A stretch of 64,000 nucleotides of DNA from assembly GCA_016722655.1 (NCBI GenBank), contig JADKIR010000004.1:434001-498000 (forward strand), in the 5' to 3' direction. A program made the translations under genes and the position numbers. The notes below the pieces were generated by a model. It saw only the letters and a list, made by a program, of their open reading frames with translations. It did no database searches and had not been told where the DNA came from. This document shows, in pieces, positions 1 through 12,000 of this stretch (the stretch's first letter is position 1; each line of letters begins with the position of its first letter). Origin of the DNA: Cytophagaceae bacterium (GTDB taxonomy: Bacteria; Bacteroidota; Bacteroidia; Cytophagales; Spirosomataceae).

Positions 1-3000
1 GATGTCAGGGTGCTGGTACAGCAACTTATTCTGCTACAGCAACCAATAATACTGGCATTACTTATTCTTTGGATGCGACTAGCCTTTTGGCCGGCAATAC
101 AATTAATCCTTCCACCGGACAGGTAACTTTTGTAAATACATGGACTGGATTATCAACAGTAACAGCTTCTGCTACAGGATGTAATGGCCCAAGAATGAAT
201 AGCCATAACATAACTACTATTTATATTGAGGCATTTGATGATAATGCAACTGGTTTGCAAGGTAGTCCGACAATCATTCAGGTTTTAAATAATGATTTGG
301 GTGATGTAGATCCAACAAAAATATCTATAGCATCTCAACCCAACAATGGTTTCATACAAATTGCCTCAAATGGCGAGATTACCTATCTGCCTAATGGTAA
401 CTTTTATGGTGTTGATCAGTTTACATACACTGTTTGTTCTGGAGGTTCCTCTTCTTGTTGTTCGCAGGCAACAGTATTTTTACAAATTGATGAAACATTA
501 AATGATCCTTGTTCCGAAGCAACAAAGAGTAAAACTTATTATTTGCCTTTTCCGGAAAATACTAATTTTCTAAGGCAAGCTTTGTGGAATGCTGGTGATG
601 TAAGTTACTTGACTGATTCAGCCAGAACAGTATTAAGTATAAAAATCCCTTATCCGGGAAATATTATATCATATGACCATTGGGAAGATGGTTATGAATC
701 TGATATCACTATTCCTATCCAGCTTTCCACTGAAATCTGGGGTGATGGAATTTTAAATAATGGCGTTGCCCCAGGTTATCCTACTGATATAATTCCAGCG
801 GGTGGGTACATTCTTATTGACAATCATTTCATATATAATCCAAGGGATCAAAATCAAATCTATTACGATGGAAAGGATAAAATATTAAGTTCGAGCGATA
901 TTGCTATTTCAAAAATTTCGGGAGATGCCGGATCAGCTACTGGAAGTAATAATTTTGATGTACAAAACCTAAAAACAAATGTTTTTGACATCACTCGATT
1001 CGGTAAGTTTTTTGTTGTGCCATTTGGAGAAGATGTGACCCTTGGGGGAACATCTGCATTTAAATTTACCGGTTTATTTGTTAGAGCCTCTAAAAATGGA
1101 ACTATTGTAAATCTCGATTTGGATGGAGATGGATTAGTGGACTTGTCATCTCCAACTATGAATGAAGGTGATGTTATTTATTACAACGGAACGGCCTCAA
1201 CACCAGGTTTACCTACTGACGTTAATCTGGCAAATGATATAAAATCAGGAGCAATTCTGACATCAAATAATGATTTTGGAGTAGATGTAGTTTTTGGAGG
1301 AATCGACCACTATGGCACCAGAAATATGGCACTACTTCCAGGTAATTATTATGGTGATACCTACTTCTCTCCAGCACATACTACTAATGCCATTGCTCCG
1401 GTATTTGCATTTTTCACCAACAATCTGGCTACTCCAATTACTATAGATTGGACTTCTGGCACGGGTGCAACAGGTTCTTTTGTCGTGGCAGGGAAATCAA
1501 ATAATTATTTGGATTTAAACCAAAACGCAGGCTATAGATTTAAAAGTAGAAATGGAGAAGCTTATACCGCTGTAGCAGTTTTTGATGCCGATGCTACTGG
1601 GCTACAATATGACTGGTCATTTAATATGATTCCAGAATCACGCCTATCAACTTTTGCAAGTGTTGCATGGGCACCTGGCAGTAGTAATGGTACTGCAAAT
1701 TATAATCCTGTATGGGTAACTGCTCCTACAGCAACAACTCTTTATATTAAATTTGATGGAAATTTAGCTACTCAAACTGCTACATTAAGCCCTTGTGGCA
1801 TTCCATACGATATAGCTGTTCCGGTTTCTGCTTTACAAAGCTACAGGATCTTTGATACTTCAGACAACGACCAGACGGGTCTAGCTGTATATACTTGTGA
1901 TGGAACTAAAATTGCTGCAGTTTGGGGACAAGACCCAAGTGTTGCTTTGCCAGGCTCCCCTGGAATGGATGTGGGTTATGTTCTGGAACCAAGATGCTTA
2001 CAACAATTGATTATAGAAAATGACGATTTGAGTGATACTGAACCAGATACACCGGTAATTATTGAAGTACAAAACAATGATTATGGATTCCTTTGTACTC
2101 CTGATAAAAACTCGTTATCAACGCTTGGACTTCTACAACCTTCTAATGGTATAGTAATTAAAAATACCGATGGAACTGTAACATACACCCCAAATACTGG
2201 TTTCCAGGGTACCGACTATTTCGAGTATAGGGTATGTTCAGCCGAATATCCAAGTATTTGTGATGTTGCCATAGTAACCGTTCGCGTATCTACTTGTATT
2301 GCAAATCCAAATGAGAATCTTTTCAGAGGAAAAGTATTTGTGGAAGCATCACCTGATGATGCTACATACAATGGGGAAATGGGTGCCGCAGGGGTTCAAG
2401 TCGATTTGTACATCGATGCAAACTGTAATGGAATAATTGATATTGGTGAAGGCATAACAGAATCAACCGTTTCCGATATAGGTGGCCGTTATTCATTTAG
2501 TACTCAGGATGGTAACAATGCCAGAGATAATTTTGATCCAACTGCAGCCTTCAATGGTAATGATGGGGGACTATTATGGAACAACAACTGGACAGAATCT
2601 GGTGATGACGGCTCTTTTTCTTCAGGTGATATTAGAGTGACTACTGATGCCAGTACCGGTGGCATGGGAAATGCCATCAGGTTATCCGGACCCTCAAATG
2701 GAATTAGCAGATCACTAACTTTTAATAACACTGTAAGTGCATTATTGAAATTTAGTTATCGGAGACAGAGTCTTGACAGACAAGGAGAAGGCGTAAGCGT
2801 TTTAATAAATGGTACTACTGTATTTACCTTAAATGACGGTCAGGCTGTAGGAACAGACCTAAACTATACCAATGTGTACCTTCCACTTTCAGCGTATAAT
2901 GCCAACGGGGTTAACACATTACAATTTATTACCAATGGTTCTGTGTCAACTGATGACTATTTCTGGATCGATAATGTAGAATTGTCTTATTATAGAAACC

Positions 3001-6000
3001 CCCCAATCTGTTATGTTGCAAAGGTCAATACTGCTTCTACTTTAGGTGCTTATTCTCCTTCTTTGCTTGATACACAGACAGCTACTTTTAATGTTTTAGG
3101 TGTTTGTGACAAAGATAATTATCTGGGGGTAATACCTCATCTGGTAGCTACTGATGACAATGCATTTACCACAATAGACAATGCAATAGATATTAATGTA
3201 ATTCAAAATGAATTTTTAGGAAAGCCTGACACAAGTTTAGTTTCTTTCACAGGTGTTTCGATTGTGCCAGCTCATGGTACTGTGAGTGTTAACCAGGATG
3301 GAACAATACGGTATATTCCTAATCCAGGATATTTCGGAACTGATCAATTTGAGTATCGGGTTTGTAGTTTAGAAGACTCTAATGTTTGTGATATTGCATT
3401 AGTAAATGTTACAGTTTCTTGTGCCTCCAGCCCACTTTCAAATGCTGTAACAGGAACTGTTTTTGTTGACGGTAACAGTAATGGATTATATGGTTTAGGA
3501 GAAACAGGATATGTAAATGCCGGAGTCAATTTGATTTTGGATCAAAATAATAATGGTGTGCCAAATGTGGGCGAACCTACAGTTCAAACAACATTAACTG
3601 ATTCAACCGGCTATTATGAATTCCACATTGACCCTCCAACCAATTCGCTGAATTATCTTGACCAGTTTAATTTCAGTGGAATATCAAACCAATCAAATGG
3701 TAGTACCAGCTGGACTAATAGCTGGATAAAAATTGGTGAAGGTGGCACTTTTAGTCAGAATAACATTCAAATTTCAAGTTCCACAGGTCTTCAAATCCAA
3801 TCTAGTGCTGGAGTTGTAAGTGGTGCTTACAGGTCCCTAAATTTGAATGGAGCACTTTCTGCAACAATGTCAGTTTCATTTAATGAACAAAACCTTGAAT
3901 TGGAAGTTAATGACTATGTTGATTTACAAATTGCGAATTCAGCAAGCCCTTCATCATGGCATTTACTTAAAAGATTTACCGGTGCTGATGGTAATCAAAC
4001 CGGTTCAATAAGCTTTGATATAAGTGATTATATCTCATCTGCCACAACAATTAGATTTGTGACCTCGGGTAGTACCTTGATGGTGCCAGGCGATGTTATT
4101 TATTTTGATAACGTACAAGTTGATTATTTACAACCTGTTGCCGCCAATTATGTTGTTCAGTTAACTCAACCAATCCCAACAGGTTACTCATTGACTACAC
4201 CATTGCCTAACCCAACTGGTTATTATGCCGTCGGTTTTGCATCTTCCGGTCAGGGGGAATGTAATAAAAACTTTGGTTTGGCTGTTACTGACCTTGCTGT
4301 AACAAAAATTGTTGACAATTCTACGCCTTATGTGGGTGATACAGTAACATTTACTATCACTGCCACTAATAATGGACCGACAGCAGCATCTAATGTAGTG
4401 GTGTCTGATGTAGTTCCTTCAGGATATAATATTGTAGCAGCAGCTTCCTCAAAAGGAACCTGGGTTGGAAACTCATGGAATGTTGGTTACATGAACAATG
4501 GAGATACTGAAAATCTACAATTAACAACCAGAGTTGTTCCTTCAACCGGGTATATTAATATTGCAAATATAGCCGGAGATCAGGCGGACGTATTCTTGAC
4601 CAATAATACTGATTCGGCTTCCACAAATCCGACAGCCTTGATAGACCTTGCACTTGATTTGAGTACAAGTAATGCAAATCCTAATGTAGGTGATGTTTTG
4701 ACATTTACTATTGATCTTACAAATGCTGACTATAGTCCTGCCACAGGAATAATAGTGAAGAGTGTTATTCCGAATGGATTTGGGTCAATTTCTTCAATTA
4801 GTGATGGGGGTTCCATTGCAGGTAATGAAATCACCTGGAATCTTGCCAGTTTATCAAATAACACTAATAATTTACTTACTTATCAGGCAACAGTGCTGGC
4901 TCCCGGATCTGGGGTAACCTATAATACATTGGCCCAGGTTACAGCAGCAAATGAACTGGATTTTGATTCTACTCCAAATAACAATGTTTCATCTGAAGAT
5001 GACCAGGACACTATTTCAGTTGTTCCTCAGGTGGCCGATTTACGTTTAACTAATCAAATTTCAAGTATCCTTCCTAACGTTGGAGATGTGGTAACCTATA
5101 CTGTGACAGTTTATAACGATGGACCTGATGCAGCTACAAATGTTGATATTTCAAATGTCATTGATAATGGTTTTAATACCATTACAAACATAAGTGGTGG
5201 AGGAATTCTTACAGGGAATACTATTGAATGGAATATTGGAAGTTTATTAAGTGGGCAAAGCAGAACATTTACTTATCAGGCAACTGTATTGGCCCCAGGG
5301 CCAGGAATTGGTCAAACCAATATAGCTCAAGTTTCAGCTTCTGATCAATTTGACCCAGATAGTAGTCCAAATAATAATTTAAACACAGAGGATGATCAGG
5401 CAGAGGTTACTGCATTGTTGCAAGGTGCCAATTTAAGCCTTCTCAAATCTATAAACGATTCAACTCCAAACATTGGTGATATTGTAACATTTTCGATTGT
5501 TTTGTCTAATTCGGGACCAGATGCTGCAACTAATGTGAGTATTGAAGATGTAATTCCTAATGGTTATTCTTTGGTCTCAAATATAAGTAATTCAGGTATT
5601 TTAACAGGAAATACGATAAATTGGAACATACCGAACCTTTCAAATGGTTCTAATATTACCCTAACCTATCAGGCAACTGTAAATGCCCCGGTATTTGGAA
5701 TCAATTTTACAAACACTGCCCAGATAACCGCTTCTGACCAGTTTGATCCAAATAGTACACCAAGTAATGATAATCCGGTTGAAGATGATCAATCTTCTGT
5801 TACATCGGTTCCAAGGGTAGCAGATTTGGCATTAACCAAAAGTGTAAACAATCCTGCTCCTCAGGTTGGGGAAGTGGTTACATTTACAATTGAAATTCAA
5901 AATTTCGGACCAGATAGTGCAAATTTTGTATCTGTAAAAGATACGATTCCGAATGGTTATACTAATATTTCAAATATTACTGGAGGAGGAATTTTGACTG

Positions 6001-9000
6001 GGAATGTTATTAACTGGAATTTTGCCAATATACCTTTTGGAATTAACCAAACAGTCACTTATGAGGCTACCGTACTACCTCCACTTCCGGGAGTAATTTA
6101 TACCAATATTGCCCAGGTTTCAGCTAGTGATGAATTTGATCCAAACAGTACCCCAAATAATAATAATTTCCTTGAAAATGATCAGGATGGTGTAACGGTT
6201 GACCCTAAAGTAGCAGATTTAAGTATAATTAAGCAAATTAACAATATCAATCCTTTAGCCGGTGATATGGTCACGTTCACAATTACACTTAGTAATTCCG
6301 GGCCTGATACCGCTTCAAATATTGTTATATCAGATAAAATTCCAAATGGCTATTCAGGCATAACCAATATTACCGGAGGAGGAAACTTTGTTGGTGATAG
6401 TATAACATGGTTTGTCCCTTCATTAGCAATTGGTCAAAATGAAGTTTTCACTTATCAGGCTACTGTTTTACAGTCTGGAGCCGGAATAAGTCACACAAAT
6501 ATTGTTCAGGTTCAAAGTGTAAACGAATACGATCCAAATAGTATTCCCGGAAATGGAAATACAGGTGAAAATGATCAGGATGAAGTTACTGCTGTACCTC
6601 AGCAGGCAAATTTAAGTTTGATTAAGACTTCAAATACCCTCCTGCCTGATATGGGTGACACGGTTACATTCTTTGTGAAAATTAAAAATGCCGGACCATT
6701 TGCCGCAACTAATGTATATGTTAGAGATTCTATTCCAAATGGATATTCCAACATAATGAATGTGAGCCATTCTGGTACAATGGTGGGCAGTAATCTTGAA
6801 TGGTATATTGCAAATATTCCAAATGGGGATTCTGTTACCGTTACTTACCAAATAGTTGTTGCCGAGCCAGACCCAGGAATTAATTTTACCAATATTGCTC
6901 AAATCACCGGTTTAGATCAATTTGATCCGAATAGTACTCCAGGAAATAACAACCCTGCTGAAGACGATCAGTCACAGGTAACCCTATCTCCAACTGAGGC
7001 AAATATTTCTTTAGTTAAAACAGTTAGCAATATCAGACCTAACGTTGGAGATGTAATTACTTTTATCTTGACACTAACCAATGCCGGTCCTGATACCGCC
7101 ACTGGTATAGATGTGGAAGACATTATGCCGAATGGCTATTCCAACATTACAAATATTAGTCATGGGGGAACAAGAGCTGCCAATATTCTTCATTGGAATA
7201 ATTTGACGATTCCAAATGCCGGAACTTTGGTATTGACATATCAGGCAACGGTTCTTCCAATAATTGCCGGAAGAAATTATAACAATATTGCTCAGTTGAT
7301 TGGTTTAGACCAGCATGACCCTGACAGTACTCCGGGCAATGATAACCCGGCTGAGGATGATCAGGATGAAATCATTGTCTCTCCAAGGTCTTCCGATATT
7401 TCTTTGGTGAAAGTTGTTAGTGATGCCAACCCTAATGTGGGTGATACAATCACTTATACCGTAAAAGTTTATAATGCCGGACCAGATACTGCCACCAATA
7501 TCGTGGCGGGTGACTTCCTGCCTAATGGTCTGATTAACATCCGTAATATCTCGGCTTCTGGTGTGTATGCAGGTGATTCTATCGTTTGGAATATCGCTTC
7601 GATAGTTCCTGCTGACAGCATCGTGCTTACTTATCAGGCTACGGTGGCTGCTCCGGGTTTTGGTGTGACTTTCAATAATATTGCTCAGATTCTCGATGTG
7701 GATCAGTTTGACCCTAACAGTACTCCAGGTAATGACAATCCTGCCGAAAATGATCAGGATGAAATCACTATTGTGCCTCAGGTGGCCAATATTACACTTA
7801 CCAAATCGGTAAATAATATCAGACCTAATGTGGGAGATGTGGTGACATTCACTATCGCTTTGGCTAATGCAGGACCTGATACAGCAACAGGTGTGGCTGT
7901 CGAAGATATTATGCCAAATGGCTTCAACAATATCATCAACATCAGTAATGGTGGCTTGCTTTCAGGATCAACTATCAATTGGACAGGACTTTCTGTTCCT
8001 GCCAACGATACTTTACTCTTGACTTATCAGGCGACTGTTTTACCACTTTTACCTGGAAATAATTATAACAATATCGCTCAGATTACTGATACCGACCAGC
8101 ATGACCCTGACAGTACTCCGGGCAATGATAACCCTGCTGAAGATGATCAGGATGAAATCATTGTCTCTCCAAGGTCTTCCGATATTTCTTTGGTGAAAGT
8201 TGTTAGTGATGCCAACCCTAATGTGGGTGATACAATCACTTATACCGTAAAAGTTTATAATGCCGGACCAGATACTGCCACCAATATCGTGGCGGGTGAC
8301 TTCCTGCCTAATGGTCTGATTAACATCCGTAATATCTCGGCTTCAGGTGTGTATGCAGGTGATTCTATCGTCTGGAATATCGCTTCGATAGTTCCTGCTG
8401 ACAGCATCGTGCTTACTTATCAGGCTACGGTGGCTGCTCCGGGTTTTGGTGTGACTTTCAATAATATTGCTCAGATTCTCGATGTAGATCAATTTGACCC
8501 TAACAGTACTCCGGGTAATGACAATCCTGCCGAAAATGATCAGGATGAAATCACTATCGTGCCTCAGGTGGCCAATATTACACTTACCAAATCGGTAAAT
8601 AATATCAGACCTAATGTAGGAGATGTAGTGACATTCACCATCGCTCTGGCTAACGTCGGGCCAGATACAGCAACAGGTGTGGCTGTCGAAGATATTATGC
8701 CAAATGGCTTCAACAATATCATCAACATCAGTAATGGTGGCTTGCTTTCAGGATCAACTATCAACTGGACAGGACTTTCTGTTCCTGCCAACGATACTTT
8801 ACTCTTGACTTATCAGGCAACTGTTTTACCACTTTTACCTGGAAATAATTATAACAATATCGCTCAGATTACTGATACCGACCAGCATGACCCTGACAGT
8901 ACTCCGGGCAATGATAACCCGGCTGAAGATGATCAGGATGAGATAATTGTCTCTCCAAGGTCTTCCGATATTTCTTTGGTGAAAGTTGTTAGTGATGCCA

Positions 9001-12000
9001 ACCCTAATGTGGGTGATACAATCATTTATACCGTAAAAGTTTATAATGCCGGACCAGATACTGCCACCAATATCGTGGCGGGTGACTTCCTGCCTAATGG
9101 TCTCACTAATATCCGTAATATCTCGGCTTCAGGTGTGTATGCAGGTGATTCTATCGTTTGGAATATCGCTTCGATTGACCCTGCTGACAGCATCGTGCTT
9201 ACTTATCAGGCTACGGTGGCTGCTCCGGGTTTTGGTGTGACTTTCAATAATATTGCTCAGATTCTCGATGTGGATCAATATGACCCTAACAGTACTCCAG
9301 GTAATGACAATCCTGCCGAAAATGATCAGGATGAAATCACTATCGTGCCTCAGGTTGCCAATATTACACTTACCAAATCGGTAAATAATATCAGACCTAA
9401 TGTAGAAGATGTAGTGACATTCACTATCGCTCTGGCTAATGCAGGACCTGATACAGCAACAGGTGTGGCTGTCGAAGATATTATGCCAAATGGCTTCAAC
9501 AATACCATCAACATCAGTAATGGTGGCTTGCTTTCAGGATCAACTATCAACTGGACAGGACTTTCTGTTCCTGCCAACGATACTTTATTATTGACTTATC
9601 AGGCGACTGTTTTACCGCTTTTACCTGGAAATAATTATAACAATATCGCTCAGATTACTGATACTGACCAGCATGACCCAGACAGTACTCCGGGCAATGA
9701 TAACCCGGCTGAGGATGATCAGGATGAAATCATTGTCTCTCCAAGGTCTTCCGATATTTCTTTGGTGAAAGTTGTTAGTGATGCCAACCCTAATGTGGGT
9801 GATACAATCACTTATACTGTAAAAATTTATAATGCCGGACCAGATACTGCCACCAATATCGTGGCGGGTGACTTCCTGCCTAATGGTCTCACTAATATCC
9901 GTAATATCTCGGCTTCAGGTGTGTATGCAAGTGATTCTATCGTCTGGAATATCGCTTCGATTGTTCCTGCTGACAGCATAGTGCTTACTTATCAGGCTAC
10001 GGTGGCTGCTCCGGGTTTTGGTGTGACTTTCAATAATATTGCCCAGATTCACGATGTGGATCAGTTTGACCCTAACAGTACTCCAGGTAATGACAATCCT
10101 GCCGAAAATGATCAGGATGAAATCACTATCGTGCCTCAGGTGGCCAATATTACACTTACCAAATCGGTAAATAATATCAGACCTAATGTAGGAGATGTGG
10201 TGACATTCACTATCGCTTTGGCTAATGCAGGACCTGATTCAGCAACAGGTGTGGCTGTCGAAGATATTATGCCAAATGGCTTCAACAATATCATCAACAT
10301 CAGTAATGGTGGCTTGCTTTCAGGATCAACTATCAACTGGACAGGACTTTCTGTTCCTGCCAACGATACTATACTCTTGACTTATCAGGCGACTGTTTTA
10401 CCACTTTTACCTGGAAATAATTATAACAATATCGCTCAGATTACTGATACTGACCAGCACGACCCTGACAGTACTCCGGGCAATGATAACCCTGCTGAAG
10501 ATGATCAGGATGAAATCATTGTCTCTCCAAGGTCTTCCGATATTTCTTTGGTGAAAGTTGTTAGTGATGCCAACCCTAATGTGGGTGATACAATCACTTA
10601 TACTGTAAAAATTTACAATGCCGGACCAGATACTGCCACCAATATCGTGGCGGGTGACTTCCTGCCTAATGGTCTGAGTAATATCCGTAATATCTCGGCT
10701 TCTGGTGTGTATGCAGGTGATTCTATCGTCTGGAATATCGCTTCGATAGTTCCTGCTGACAGCATCGTGCTTACTTATCAGGCTACGGTGGCTGCTCCGG
10801 GTTTTGGTGTGACTTTCAATAATATTGCCCAGATTCTCGAAGTAGATCAATATGACCCTAACAGTACTCCGGGTAATGACAATCCTGCTGAAAATGATCA
10901 GGATGAAGTGAACATTTTGTCAAAAGTAGCCGATATCAGCCTGGTAAAAACTGAAGATTTAACTACTCCAATTGTTGGTGACACTGTAAATTATACAATT
11001 ACGATTATTAACGCCGGCCCGGACACTGCTACAAACGTTGCGGTAAACGACATAATTCCAAATGGTCTGGGTAGTATAATGAATATCAACAATGGTGGAG
11101 TATTGAATATTTCAAATATTAACTGGAATATAGTCTCAATTGCAGCTAATGACACCGTTTTTCTGAATTATTCAGGAATCGTTCAGCAACCTGTTTCCGG
11201 AGTAACCTATCTCAATACTGCCGAAATAACAAGTTCTGACCAGTTTGACCCTAATAGTACACCAGGAAATGGTGTGACGACTGAGGATGATTATGACGAA
11301 CAAAATCTAATTGTAGATAGCTCAGTTCCAGTAGCAAATGCAGGTGCAGATTTTAACAAAACATGTATTATCAATCCATCTGGAAGAACTATCGGAGAAG
11401 CATCTCAAGTGAATCATTCTTATAGTTGGTATCCGTCAACTGGTTTGAGTGACACAACCATCTCTAATCCGGTGGCCAATCCATTGGTTACGACCACATA
11501 TTATGTTACAAAAACCAATCTCAACAATCTTTTCTTTGATGTTGATACCATTACGGTTACTGTAAATACAACAATTCCGTCGATCTCTGCTGGTGCCGAT
11601 TTCACAATAAGTTGTTCGCAAAACCCAACCGGGAACTTTATAGGAGAAGTTTCTCAAGCCGGACATTCTTATGCATGGACTCCTTCTTCAGGATTAAGTT
11701 CAGCCGTGATATCAAGACCTATGGCCAGACCTTCTGTTACTACGACTTACTATATGTCAAAAACCAGGATTGCAAATGGTTGTGTCGGTTATGATACCAT
11801 AACGGTCACTGTTGATACTCTCAAGCCTATTGCAGCAATTTCCGGAATAGATACAATCACCTGTGCAAAAACCTCAGTAATGAGGGTAGCGAGCGGAGGT
11901 GTGACATATGCATGGTCTGATGGACTCGGAACCAATGACTCGGTAAATATTTCAAGCCCTGGAACGTACAATGTTACTGTTACTGCAACCAATGGTTGTA

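Noticed and set aside
7778..10363. Repeated 75-codon open frames on the minus strand inside the giant gene
   Set aside because: Four near-identical copies appear at exactly 786-bp spacing because they are antisense shadows of the repeat units; no independent start signals or known family.
7308..10906. CRISPR or satellite array
   Set aside because: The unit is 786 bp, coding, and in frame, with no spacers.
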